The notes beneath the pieces were generated by a model. The model saw only the letters and a list, made by a program, of their open reading frames with translations, did not search any database and had not been told where the DNA came from. This document shows, piece after piece, positions 39,218 to 50,152 of a DNA stretch of 64,000 bases. Position 1 is the first letter of the stretch; the number at the start of each line of letters is the position of its first letter. The position numbers were made by a program, and so were the translations under genes. This stretch comes from Streptomyces sp. P3 (GTDB lineage: Bacteria; Actinomycetota; Actinomycetes; Streptomycetales; Streptomycetaceae): assembly GCA_016893485.2 (NCBI GenBank), contig JAFEKX020000001.1:5208001-5272000 (forward strand), in the 5' to 3' direction.

Positions 39218-40446
39218 GGTTGTAGTTCTGGGTGCAGTGCTGCCAGGGCCCTGCGGGCTACCTCTCTGCCGATGGGGAGGGAGGCTGTTGCTGCGGGGCT
39301 GGGGGCGTTGAGGACGTGGATGGCTCGGGGGATTCCTTGATCAGGAAGTCGTCCACCAGGGTGCCGTCGCGCAGGACCGCCTGGGCTCGGACGCCCGCCG
39401 GGGAAGGGGTCAGGTCGGCCGGGGTTATCGCCGGGAGGAGGCGTTGTACGGCTCTCGTGAACGCGGGCTTGGAGAGGGAGCGGTGCAGCTCGCCGGCGCC
39501 GTAGCGCCAGTGTGTGCGGGCCATCTTCCATGACCCCGGCCACGCCGCCGTGGTGGCGAGCTCCCGGGGCGTACGACTCCCCAGTCGTAGCCTTCGCGGG
39601 CCAGGGCCGGGACCGCGTTCGGGCCCAGGTGGACCGTGCCGTCGATGCCGCGGGTGAGGTGGACGCCGAGGAACGGGAAGGCCGGGTCCGGTACCGGGTA
39701 CACCAGACCGCGGACCAGCTCGGGGCGGGTGAGGGTGTAGTACTCGCCGCGGAACGGGACGATCCGCATGCCGGGGTCGTCGCCCGTGAGCCGGGCGACC
39801 TCGTCGCAGTGCAGGCCCGCGCAGTTCACCAGCACACGGGCGCGGACCACGTCACCGCCGGTCGCGGTCACCGTACGGACGGCGACCCCGCGCTCCGGTC
39901 GGCGGTCGATGTGGGCGACCCGCGCGCCGTAGCGGATCTCGGCGCCGGACGCCTCGGCCAGCCGGCGGGCGACCTCGCCGTAGTCGCAGATCCCCGTGGT
40001 GCCGACCTGTATGGCCGCCAGGCCGCGCACCTCCGGTTCGTACTCGGCGATCTGGGCGGCGCCCAGCTCCCGCACCGGAATGCCGTTCTCCCGGCCGCGC
40101 TGCACGAGCGCGTGCAACCGGGGCAGCTCGGCCCGCTCCGTGGCCACGATCAGCTTCCCGGTCACGGCATGCGGCACCCCGTACTCCGCGCAGAACGCCA
40201 CCATCTCGGCAGCCCCCGCACCGCATACCGCGCCTTGAGCGATCCCGGCCGGTAGTAGATCCCGCTGTGGATCACCCCGCTGTTGCGGCCTGTCTGATGC
40301 CGCGCGGGGCCGCCCTCCTTCTCCAGCACGGTGACGCGGGTCCCCGGCGAGGCGTGGCTGATCGCGTACGCGGTCGACAGCCCTACGATTCCGCCCCCGA
40401 CCACAAGAACGTCACAGTCGTATCCGACCCCAGCCCGCACCTGCAC
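39211..40446 (-). CDS. lhgO: L-2-hydroxyglutarate oxidase-like FAD enzyme
   Basis: About 410 residues, GTG start at 40446 after GGGAGG. The FAD motif is DCDVLVVGGGIVGLSTAYAI, followed by LEKEGGPARHQTGRNSGVIH and SGIYYRPGSLKARYAVRG, which are typical of LhgO. Frame changes occur near 40215, 39565 and 39345. Later motifs are VPHAVTGKLIVATE, RVLVNCAGLHCDEVARL, RIVPFRGEYYTL and FPFLGVHLTRGIDG. The enzyme oxidises L-2-hydroxyglutarate to 2-oxoglutarate, feeding electrons to the membrane or to oxygen. It stands between two clusters of the same dispersed repeat in opposite orientation. Confidence 0.87.
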
Positions 40447-40477
40447 CACCTCCCGGCTTCGATAGTGCACTGCGCCA

Positions 40478-40575
40478 CTGACAATGCCTTCAAACCCCGG
40501 GAGGGCCCCGCGTCCCAAGGGGCGCGAGGCTGTGCCATGTGCGGCTCCGCCGCGTGGGCGCGAGCCGCCACAGCG
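40478..40575. repeat. Inverted copy of the dispersed repeat
   Basis: GCCATGTGCGGCTCCGCCGC followed by GTGGGCGCGAG is the reverse complement of the repeat unit found at 39078-39217. It lies just upstream of the lhgO start and 38 bases after the regulator stop at 40613. Confidence 0.7.
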
Positions 40576-40612
40576 CACCCGCACCGCAAGACCACACAAG
40601 CCAGGCGAATCC

Positions 40613-42035
40613 TCAGGCGGGAGCCATCAACAGCGGCCGAGCCCTCTCCCGCAGCTCGACCACCCGCGGCTCGTCCCCGTACGGCTCCAACCGATGCAGC
40701 AGATCCTTCACGTACTCGGTGGTCCGGGCCGACGAGATCCGCCCGGCGACCTCCACCGCCCGCACCCCCTGCTCACACGCCGCGTCAAGGTTCCCCGACT
40801 CGAGCTCGGCCACCGCGGACACCACCAGCCGAAGCCCGTGCGACCGCACGAACTCCTCCGTCGGCCTGGACAACGCCTGCTCGGTGAAGCGACGGACCTG
40901 CCGGGGCGCCTTGAGATCCCGGTAGCACTCGGCCGCGTCGGCGGCGAACCGGTCGTAGGAGTAGAACCCGAGCCAGGACGGATCGTTGTCCCCGTCCCGC
41001 GCCCGCTCCAGCCACCCCTCGGCCGCCTTCAGCGCCGCGCCCGCCGCCTGCGCGTCCCCGCCTTCGCGTGGGACCGTGCCTCGACGAGCCGGAAGAAGCT
41101 CATGGTGCGGGCGGTCGCGAGGCCACGGTTGCGCTCCAGCGCGGCCTGCGCGAGGTCGATGCCCTCGTCGCCGAAGCCGCGGTACGTCGCCTGCAACGAC
41201 ATCGACGCCAGCACATAGCCGCCCAGCGGGACGTCCGCCGCCGCGCGGGCAAGGCGCAGCGCCTGGATGTAGTACCGCTGCGCCGCCTCCTGTTGGCCGG
41301 TGTCGAAGGCCATCCACCCGGCGAGGCGGGTGAGTTCGGCACTCGCGCCGAACAGGGCTCTGCCGACCTCGTCGGAGTACGAGCCGAGCAGCAGTGGTGC
41401 CGCCTCCACCCGGAGACACTCGGGCACCATCGACGAACGCCAGTCGCCGCCCCCGTACTTGGAGTCCCAGCGCCTGGCGTCCTCCGCGGCCTCCCGCAGT
41501 TTCTGCACGTCGCTGTGGCCGACTTTGAGCGGTGTCCCGGAGCTCTCCGCGGAGTTCGCCTCGCGTGCCACCGAACTGTCGGCCGGGGTTATGAGCCAGC
41601 GTGAGGCGGGCGTTGCGTATGCGCTGACTGCGAACGACCCGGCGAGCGACTGCCAGATGCCGCCGCTTCCCGCACGGCGGCCGGCGAGGTCGAGGCGGTA
41701 CAACTCCGTTGCGGAACGCACCGCTTCGCCGACGTCCCGGGGAACGCGAGGCCCACCTCGGGTGCGGGATCCGCGTCCGCCAGGCCGATCTCGTGGAGCG
41801 GCACCGGGCGGCCGAGCTTCTGGCCGATGGCGGCCGCGATGAGGTGCGGGGCGGCGCCCTGGGGCACCATCCCCTTCGACACCCAGCGCGCCACCGACGT
41901 CTTGTCGTAGCGAAGTGTCAACCCGCGTTGAGCGCCAAGATCGTTGACGCGACGCGCGAGTCCTGCGTTGCTGATTCCCGCGAGGGCGAGAACGGTGCCG
42001 AGTTTTTCGTTCGGCCCGCGTTGCTCCCTGGACAT
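40613..42035 (-). CDS. Sporulation-associated HTH/TPR regulator (NsdA-like)
   Basis: About 474 residues with frame changes near 41740 and 41065. The N-terminus MSREQRGPNEKLGTVLALAG then ISNAGLARRVNDLG and YDKTSVARWVSKGMVP resembles a Cro-type HTH. The remainder is a series of TPR-like helical repeats (DVPLGGYVLASMSLQATYRG; ALERNRGLATARTMSFFRLV; ERARDGDNDPSWLGFYSYDR). This layout is found in the actinobacterial NsdA and sporulation-associated protein group, which influence antibiotic production and sporulation. I am not certain which paralogue this is. It is followed by the lhgO gene after a repeat. Confidence 0.75.
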
Positions 42036-42707
42036 GCGCCACCCCTCGACACAGACGGCTGCCGCGCTGGCATAACCACCCGGCATTCGTAAACCCAGCG
42101 TAGTTCGCCGCATCCCAAGCGTTAAGGGGCATTGTTCCGGTTGGCGGGATTGTGGTCCGTACGCGAGTGCGGGGTTTGCACGCAGGGTTGCGACGTGCCC
42201 CGTCGTCGTGTGGCCGTGCGCCCGTGTGTGCGCTCTTCTCCGGCCATCACGGGAGCGGTTCCATGGATCGTGCGTGGGTCGGCCCGCTGTACTGGATCCA
42301 GTGGGCTGGGGACACCGCCGCCTACATCCCCGCGGGCGGCGGACCGGTCCGGGAGGCGAACTCCGCCTCCCGGACTGTGCGCGGCACGAAGCGGTGCGCA
42401 GGGCATGTACGGAGCGTGTCCGAGCCTGTCCTTGTCACGCCGATTTGGCCGAAAAACGCCCCCTGCCTCCCGAGGTCGAATACCGCTCCTACCACGGGAG
42501 TTGAGGGCGCGTTAGGTGTTTTGGGGAGCGTATCGGGGGCGCATTCGCGTCGCGGACGTAGGGTCGTCCTTGTCCGGTTGTCCCTCGTCCAGGGCGTCCT
42601 CACGCGATCTCAAGCGGCTTCTCCAGCCCTCCGGAAGACGTCCTTCATGGCAGCATGGTGCCCAGTTCGTGCGGTGCACTGGTTGTCCACAGCCTGTGGA
42701 GGCGTCG
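42036..42707. other. Intergenic region between two divergent genes
   Basis: The 670 bp between the HTH/TPR regulator and the asparagine-synthetase-like gene contain an open plus-strand frame (42152-42790) without recognisable content or a good start. I find no RNA gene that I can name. The stretch just before the ATG at 42708 has GGAGG as ribosome binding site. Promoters for both flanking genes must lie here. Confidence 0.45.
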
Positions 42708-44862
42708 ATGCGGTGGTTGGTGGGATGGAGCAGTACCGCCGCTGGAGCCGCCGTGATCGGTTCCGCGGGGGCGACCGGCCTCGACGGTGAGACGGTCCAC
42801 CCGGTGGGGTCCCAACTCCTGTGGGGGACCCGGATCCGCTGTGGGCGGTCGGCGACTGGCGGCCCGACGAGGTGCGGGTCGTGAAGGTCGACGCCGAGAC
42901 GCGCATCGCGGTCCTCGGCACGTGCGGTGCCTCCGACGAGGAGCTGCGCCTGAGCCTGTTCTCCGCGCGCGGAGGGGCACTTCGGCATCTGACGGCCTGG
43001 TCCGGCAGTTACACGGCGGTCGTCAAGGTCGGCCGCCGCACCATGGTCTGCGGTGATCTCGCGGGCGCCAAGCCGGTGTTCTACACCCCGTGGGCCGGCG
43101 GTACGGCGTACTCCACGGCCGCGCTCCCGCTCGCCGACCTCATCGAGGCCAACCTCGACTTCGGTCACCTGGCCGCGCTGCTCGCCGCCCCGGACGTCCC
43201 GGCCGCGCTGCACGACTCGACGCCCTACGACGGGGTACGGCGCATTCCGCCGGGGCATGCGCTGATCCTGCGCGCCGGGGCGCGCGAGATCGCTGGGTAC
43301 GAGCCGGTGGCCTCCCTCGCGGTGGCGGCGGCGCCCGTGGATCCGGACAGCGCGGTGGACGCCGTACGCGACGCGCTCGTCGACGCGGTGCGCGTACGGC
43401 TCTCCGCGCCCCGGCATGTTCCCGACATAGACCCCGGTCCCGTCCCCGGCATGGGGCCCGCCGAACGGCGTGCCGCGCGCGGGATGCCCGTCCCCGGGAT
43501 CGGCGCCGACCTCTCCGGGGCCCGCCTCCGGGACGCTCGCCCTGCTCGCCGCCGGGCTGCCGGGGGCGCCGGGCACGGTCCTCGGGCACGGCACCGGCGC
43601 GGGCGAGCGGCTCCTCGCCGTCACGTTCAACGATCTCGCCGTCCCCGGGCGCGAGTCCGAGGTGGAGCGCGCGGGCGCCCTCGCGGCCAACCCGCGGCGG
43701 CACCACGTGGTGGTCACCGGCGACGAACTCGTCCTGCCGTACGCCGAACTCGACGGCCCCCTCACCGACGAACCCGGCCCCTCCCTGATCACCGCCGCCC
43801 GCCACCGCGCGCGGCTCGCCTCGGGCAGCGCCGACCACTTCACCGGGTACGGCGCCCGCCAGGTCCTGGACGCGCACCCGGCCCGCCTCGCCGACCTCCT
43901 CATGGACCGCAAACGGCGTCATCTGGTGCGCCCGGTGGCCGCGTTGGCGAAGGCGGACGGTTCGGTGATGGTCCCCGCGCGCGTGTATGGCGCGGCCCGC
44001 CGACTGGCCCGTACGCCCTACGGCGCTGGGCTCGAGGTCCTCGCCGACCGGCTGATGAACCAGCGCTTCGAGGAGCCCGGCGGCGCCGTCGGTGCCTCCC
44101 TCGCGGCGCTCACCTGGGCCAGACCGGGGCCCGCCGCACGCTGGCTGACAGGCGAGGCGCTGGCTGAAGTATCGGTTCGCCTGCAGAGCGCGCCCAGCCG
44201 TCAGGGCAGCGGCCCCGGCCAGCGCCCCGGCGACTTCCGCGCCCGTGCCGCCCTCGCCCGCCACGCCTCCGACCTCCGTGTCCTGGAGCAGGCCGCCGAG
44301 ATCCGCTCCCAGCGCCTGCACACCCCCTTCCTCGACAACCAGGTGGTCCGCGCCTGCCGTTCCCTCCCCGAGGCGCTACGGGTCCAGCCGGGCGCCCGCG
44401 CGGCGATCCTCCGTACGGTCCTGGAGGGCGCCGGTGTGGGCGACCTCCCGCCCGGCTGGGGCGCCCCGTCCCACGCCCCGGCCGCGGCCGCCGCCCGCAA
44501 GGGACTCCGGGTGGCCGCGGACCCTGATGGACCTGTTCGCCACGCCCCTGCTCGCGCAGGCGGGCCTGGTCGAGGCACGTGTGGTCCGCAAGGCGCTCCG
44601 AGCAGCGGCCCAGGGTGAGCCGCTGCCGCTGGACGGCCTCGCGGACCTGGTCTCCCTGGAGCTGTGGCTGGGGCGGCTGTTGGCCCGCCGGGGCACCTGC
44701 TGGACGGGAACACCGGCCCGCGCGCGTGCGGTGCCGGAGGGAATCCGGCCGCAGCGGGGGCGTTGGCCTCCGGGGCGTAAGGGTGCCTTGAGGGGCGGGG
44801 GCCGTCCGCGACTCTGCGATGACTTCCGAGGCGTGAACGGCTCTGCTGGGAACGGGACTTGA
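42708..44862 (+). CDS. Asparagine synthetase-like protein (glutamine-hydrolysing type, divergent)
   Basis: About 718 residues, ATG 42708 after GGAGG, with frame changes near 42825, 43515 and 44515. The N-terminus MRWLVGWSSTAAG replaces the catalytic Cys that starts true glutamine amidotransferases, so no glutaminase activity is expected. The domain reads VVKVGRRTMVCGDLAGAKPV then AALPLADLIEANLD, and the synthetase half reads RRIPPGHALILR, LAVTFNDLAVPGRESEVERA, and TGYGARQVLDAHPARLADLL. The ATP-pyrophosphatase motif S-G-G-x-D is not visible. Such proteins occur widely in Streptomyces near sporulation-associated genes. The last 60 residues are low in complexity. Confidence 0.72.
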
Positions 44863-44888
44863 AAAACCCCGCCCCCGACACCCAGGGG

Positions 44889-47800
44889 TCACACCGGACC
44901 TCTCACCTCAACTTCCCATGGCCGCCCGCACCGCAGCCACCAGCTCCGCCACCCCCGTTCCTTCAGCACCCCGTAGTGGTCCCCCTCCAGGTCGACCACG
45001 GCCGGCGGCTTCGCGGAGTACCCGGACGCGCCCTCCAGGAACGAGTAGTCGTCGCCCCGGGCCTTGAAGACGGTGATCGGGGCCTCGACCCGCCGCTCCG
45101 CCAACTCCCGGAAGGTGTAGTCGAATTCGTATGTCGTGGAGACGATGCGGGTGATCCGGCGGATCGTCTCCGGGTCGAGCGCCGGGAGCAGCTCGCCGAT
45201 GTACGACACGAAGCTGTCCTCGTCCCGGGTGGCGGCGAGGCAGGCGTCCAGGGCCGCGCCCTCGATGGTGCCGGTGAAGACGGAGAAGAGGATCGTCACG
45301 TACGCGGGGTTCGTGTACGACGCGTCGCGGCCCCAAGTGACGCCGTCCGTACGGCGGATCTCCGGGTTGCCGGGGCAGATCAGCAGCAGGCGTTCGACCT
45401 TCTCGCCCGCCTGCTCCAGCTGCCAGGCGGCCTCGAAGGCGACCCGGGCCCCGAAGGAGTAGCCCCACAGGGTGTACGGCCCGCTCGGCTGGACGCGCCG
45501 GAGTTCGCGGAGGTCGGCGCTCGCCATCTCACGGATGGTGGCGTACGGGGTCTCGCCGGCGTTGATGCCGTGCGCCTGGACGCCGAAGAACGGGCGGTCC
45601 AGGGCGACCTGGCTGCCGAGGAGTCGCAGGTTCATCGGATAGCCGCCGAGCCCGGGCCAGCAGAAGACGGGGTGAAACCGCCCTCGCGGGCCAGGGGATC
45701 AGCCGGGAGACCGGTGCGGTGGGGGCCTCGTCGATGCGCGCGGCGAGTTCGCGCAGGGTCGGTGCCTCGAACAGGGCCTGGAGGGGGAGCTTCGTGCCGT
45801 ACTCCCGGTTGATCCTGTTGACGAGGGCGACCGCGATCAGTGAATTGCCGCCGCTGGCGAAGAAGTTGTCCTCGGTGGAGACGTCCGCCGGGTCCGGGTA
45901 CTTCAGGGCCGTGCCCCACGTCACCGCCAGGCGGACCTCCGTGGGGGTCTCCGGCGCGACATAGGGACCCGCCGTGCGGGCCGCGGTCACCTCGGGGGAG
46001 ACCGCGAGGGCCTTCGTGTCGATCTTGCCGTTGGCCGTCAGGGGCAGCGCGTCCAGGACGAGGACGCGGCTCGGGAGCATGAAGTCCGGCAGGGAGCGGG
46101 CGAGTTCGTCGCGGATCATCTCGGCGGGACCCTTGGTGTGCACGGCGTCCTCGCGCATGCCCTCGCTGGCGACCTGCTCGGCGCTGACCCGGCCGCCGAG
46201 GAAGAAGTACGACGCCCCGCTCGGGAGGCCGGCGGCGGCGAGGAGGTCGTCCAGGCGGCGGGCGGCCGGCAGCGGGTGCCCGGTCTTCGAGGAGTAGCCC
46301 GAGGACATGAAGCCGAAGCCCGGGGTGCGCTGGAGGTGGTGCAGCCGGGTGCCCAACTCGATGTACTCCAGCCAGGGTTCGGCGGCCCGGCTGACCGCGC
46401 TGATACCGAAGCTCGCGCGGTCGTAGACGCCCTGGTTGATGGCGATGACGTGCCGGGGTTCAATCAACTCCTCGCCCAGCGGCTCCAGTCGGCCGTCGCG
46501 GTAGCGGTACTGGCCGCCGGGCAGGCCCTCGACCCGGCCGGGGTGCGCCTGGACGAACAGCTCGGTGGAGTCGCGGCGGGGGACCTCGTCGTCGTCCGGG
46601 GTGATCGCGAACGTGCCGAGGTAGTAGTCCTCGTCGGCGACGTCGAGGGTGTCCTTGACGGCGGGGAAGTGGCCCAACGGCCGCACGGTCAGGCCGTGTT
46701 CGGGCAGTACCTCCTCCAGGACGCCCAGCATGTGGCCGGTCTCGAACTCCAGCACTTCCTGGATGTTGGTCTTGTAGACGGGTTCGATCGCGCGCCTCTT
46801 GCCGAGGAAGTGCAGGACGAGCCCGCCGTCCGGGCAGTGGCCGCTCGGGTCGCCCACGCGGACCAGGGTGTGATCGGCGGGGTGGTGGTAGTACACGCCG
46901 GGGCGAGCCCCGCGATCCCGCCGGACTCGATGTGCAGCTGGGTGGCGTACAGGGCGCCGGGGAGGCGTAGGAGTACTTGGGGAGCAGGCGCTCCTCGCTG
47001 CGGAAGGGGCCCAACCAGCGCAGCACCGTGCCGAGTCGGTCGAGGGTGAGGTCGGTGAGCGGGCGCGGGTTCCCGGGCGCCCGGCGCGGGGCGAGCAGGG
47101 TGAGGAGGTCGGCGCGGGTGACCGGGCCGCCCTCGTAGAAGCGGTAGGTCTTGCGGGCGAAGGTCTCGCGGCGCTGTTCCGGGGTCGCCTCGCGGCCCGG
47201 CAGGGCGACGACGGGGCGGCCGGCCAGCTCGGCGGGTTCGCGCAGGCCCGGGTTGGAGAGCTGGGCCTTGACCTGGAGTTTCGACGCCTTGGACTGGTGG
47301 TGGGCGCCGTGCGCGCCTTGGTCCATGACGGCGGCCGTGCGGGGGTTCAGCTCCACGCAGGCGACGAGGGCCTGGTGGCCGGTGCGGGCGTCGTCGGTGA
47401 CGAGCGTGGCCGCGCGGCGCACCCAGGTGTGCTCCTCGATGCGCGCCGCGACCTCCTCCAACTCGACGCGGTAGCCGCGCAGTTTGACCTGGTTGTCGGT
47501 ACGGCCGACGAACTGCAGTGTGCCGTCCGGGTTCCACAGGCACACGTCACCGGTGCGGTAGAGGCGCTCGCCCGCGGCGAACGGCGAGTCCACGAACCGT
47601 TCCGCGGTCTGCTCGGGGCGCCCGAGGTAGCCGCGCGCCAACTGGATTCCGCCCAGGTGAAGTTCACCGCTCTCGCCGATGTCCACGGGCGCGCGGTCGG
47701 CGTCGAGGACGTAGGCGCTGAGGCCGTCGACGGGGACGCCGATCGGGACGGTCGCGCTGGTGCCGCCGCCGAGGGCGTCGGGGTCGACCTGGTGGGCGGT

Positions 47801-48743
47801 GGCGTTGATGGTGGTCTCGGTCGGGCCGTACAGGTTGATCAGGAGACGCCGGGCAGTTCGGCGAGGAGGTCGCGGGCGAGCCGGTGGGTGAGGGCCTCGC
47901 CGCCGGAGAAGACCCGCTCCAGCGAGGTGCAGGACGCGAACTCCTCGGTGTCCAGCAGGGCTTGGAGCAGCGTCGGCACACACTGGAGGGTGGTGACCTG
48001 GCCCGCCCGTACCGCCGTCAGGACGGCCTCGGGGTCGCGGTGGATGCCGGGGCACCCATCACCACCCGGGCGCCGGTGGCGGGGGCGAGGATCTCCCACT
48101 GGGCGGCGTCGAAACTCATCGGCGTCTTCTGCAACACCGTGACCTGCGGGCCGAGATGACCGCAGTCCGCGAGCCAGCGCAGCTGGCTGACGACGGCCCG
48201 GTTCTCGATCATCACGCCCTTGGGGCGACCCGTACTGCCCGAGGTGTAGATCACGTAGGCCAGGTGTTCCGGCGCCGGCACGGACGCGACCGGTGGCAGG
48301 TCGCCCTCGGAGGGCGCGTCCTGCGGGGTGAGGACCGTCGTGCCGCGCGGCGCCAGGGCGGTGACCCGGTCGCGCAGCTGCGGCTGGGTGACGACGACCG
48401 AGGTCCCCGAGTCCTCCAGCATGTAGCGCAGCCGGTCCTCCGGGTAGTCCGGGGACAGCGGCAGATAGGCGGCACCGGCGGCGAGGATTCCCCACGCGCC
48501 GACCATCAGGTCGAGGGACGGCTCGGTGAACAGGCCCACACAGGTGTCGGGGCCGATCCCGAGCCGGGCGAGCCGGTCGCCCAAGTCGCGGCTACGGCGG
48601 TGGAGTTCGCCGTAGGAGAGCCGGGTATCGCGGTAGTCGACGGCCGTCGCGTCGGGGCGCAGGGCGGCCTGGTGGGCGAGCAGGTCGGGCAGGTGGCTGC
48701 CCGTGAGCGGTATGCCGGACGTAGGTGCACTCGCGGTCTTCAT
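44889..48743 (-). CDS. bpsA: Indigoidine synthetase (single-module NRPS, A-Ox-T-TE)
   Basis: 1285 codons; the characterised BpsA enzyme has 1282 residues. Order: adenylation domain (YVIYTSGSTGRPKGVMI near residue 170; INLYGPTETTINATAHQVD; LYRTGDVCLWNPDG), a flavin oxidase domain inserted late in A (YRFYEGGPVTRADLLTLLA; KYSYASPGALYATQLHIES; residues about 570-830), the end of A (LPLTANGKIDTKAL), a thiolation domain (FFASGGNSLIAVALV, Ser about 965), and a thioesterase (GYSFGARVAFE, Ser about 1097). Frame changes lie near 48050, 47845, 46965, 46905 and 45665. BpsA cyclises and oxidises two L-glutamine to the blue pigment indigoidine. No indA- or indB-like genes are nearby. A divergent operon starts 162 bases away. 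Confidence 0.93.
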
Positions 48744-48760
48744 TGGCGTGGTTTCCCCTG

Positions 48761-48778
48761 TTGATCAGCCGTTGATCA
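48761..48778. promoter_or_regulatory. Heptamer direct repeat, 11-bp period (SARP-type binding site candidate)
   Basis: TTGATCA occurs at 48761-48767 and again at 48772-48778, a spacing of exactly 11 bases (4-base spacer). SARP regulators bind heptamers with this period near the -35 of target promoters. The repeat lies between bpsA and the ATP-grasp operon, 18 bases from the bpsA start and 127 bases from the operon start. The operon is the better target by distance. Confidence 0.6.
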
Positions 48779-48905
48779 GGTTGCGGTCGGGGGCTACCGA
48801 AGGCTTCCCGTGCCGGTACCGCCGGGTGCGGGAACGGCACGGGACGGGTTCGGGACCGGCGGGAGTCAGGCTCGGAGCCAGCCGAGAACTGAGGGGCAAG
48901 CCGCC

Positions 48906-49480
48906 GTGACCAAGATCGTGCTCATCTCCGGGAGCGTCCGAAGGGACTCGCTCAACGCGTCCGTCCTCGCCACCGTGCGCCGCCTGCTGACCGAGCGGCC
49001 GGACGGGGACACGTACGAGATCGAGTCGCTGTCCGTGGGCCTGCTCCCGCACTTCGACTGGGACGTCGAGCAGGCGGACGGCTCGCCCGAAGTGCGGGCC
49101 GCCAAGCGGCTGGTGGGGACGCGGACGCGGTCTTCATCAGCACGCCCGCCTACAACGGCGAGATGCCGGGCGTCCTCAAGAACGCCCTCGACTGGCTCTC
49201 CCGCCCGAACGGCGAGAGCGTGCTGAGCGGCAGGACCGTCGCGCTCACCAGCGCCTCGCCGGGTGCGCGCGGTGCCGTCGACGCGCAGACCGCGCTCGCC
49301 CGGGTGCTGACCAAGTGCGGCGCGCGGGTGGTCGACCACGAGCCGGTCGCCGTCGGCCGAGCGGGCCAACTGCTCAGCCCCGAGGGCGACTTCACGGACC
49401 CCGGGACCGTCGCCGCCCTCGGCGGGCTGATCGACGCGACCCTTGCGGCCGTACGGGAACCGGCCGGAGCGAGCGCATGA
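48906..49480 (+). CDS. NADPH-dependent FMN reductase (flavodoxin-like)
   Basis: About 191 residues with one frame change near 49120. IVLISGSVRRDSLNASVLAT is the phosphate-binding loop of the NADPH-dependent FMN reductase family. SVGLLPHFDWDVEQ, ISTPAYNGEMPGVLKNALDW (flavin site) and RTVALTSASPGARGAVDAQT follow. It may supply reduced flavin, for example to the oxidase domain of BpsA or to an unknown oxidation step. It is the first gene of the operon and overlaps the next by ATGA. Confidence 0.87.
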
Positions 49481-50109
49481 CGAACCGCATATACACCCAA
49501 CGGCCCTCGGACGACCGCCTGTTGAGCACGCTCCGCGAGGACCTCCGCGTGGTCGTCGAGCGCGACCCGTCCATCCGCAGCCGCCGCGAGGCCCTGTTCC
49601 ACCCGGCGCTGCCCGCCCTGTGGACCCACCGGGTCGCCCACCGCCTGCACCGGCGCGGCCATCGGATGACGGCCCGCCTGCTGGCCTACGGCGCCCGGCG
49701 CGCCACCGGCGTGGAGATCCACCCGGGCGCCGAGCTGGGCCGGCGGGTGTTCATCGACCATGGCGCGGCCGTGGTGATCGGCGAGACCGCGCAGGTCGGC
49801 GACGACGTGACGATCTACCACCAGGTGACGCTGGGCGCGGTCGGCTGGTGGAGCGACGTGAAGCGGCCCGAGGGCGAGCGCCGGCACCCGCGCGTCGGCA
49901 ACGGCGTCGTGCTCGGCACCAACGCCACCGTGCTCGGCCCGGTCACCATCGCCGACCACGCCGTCATCGGCGCCCAGGCGCTGGTCAACAAGGACGTGCC
50001 CGCGTACGCCCGGGTCCTCGCGCCGACCGCCGTGATCCGGGCCAAGGGGCACCAACCCCGCCTGATGGAGGACCTGTTCGCGGTGACCGCGTCGGCGGGG
50101 TCCTGGTGA
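49477..50109 (+). CDS. Serine O-acetyltransferase (CysE-like)
   Basis: 210 residues. LREDLRVVVERDPSIRSRRE and HPALPALWTHRVAHRLHRRG match the N-terminal helical part of CysE, and TGVEIHPGAELGRRVFIDHG begins the left-handed beta helix. It continues AAVVIGETAQVGDDVTIYHQ, VTLGAVGWW and RHPRVGNGVVLGTNATVLGP. The catalytic Asp-His pair (FIDHG) and the second His (RRHPRV) are present. It would make O-acetyl-L-serine from serine and acetyl-CoA, the substrate for the cysteine-synthase-like enzymes encoded next. A second copy of a primary cysteine gene inside a biosynthetic operon suggests a dedicated supply. Confidence 0.9.
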   Translation: MTNRIYTQRPSDDRLLSTLREDLRVVVERDPSIRSRREALFHPALPALWTHRVAHRLHRRGHRMTARLLAYGARRATGVEIHPGAELGRRVFIDHGAAVVIGETAQVGDDVTIYHQVTLGAVGWWSDVKRPEGERRHPRVGNGVVLGTNATVLGPVTIADHAVIGAQALVNKDVPAYARVLAPTAVIRAKGHQPRLMEDLFAVTASAGSW

Positions 50110-50152
50110 CCGCCCGCACCGTCCACCGACCGCTTCCCACCGAGGACCGCTC

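Noticed and set aside
42152..42790. Plus-strand open frame of 212 codons before the asparagine-synthetase-like gene
   Set aside because: No family resemblance, no ribosome site, and it overlaps the start of the real gene; it is probably a high-GC chance frame.
42708..44862. Lasso-peptide cyclase with a nearby precursor
   Set aside because: No leader protease, RRE or precursor-like ORF is next to it; the neighbours are core sporulation-associated genes.
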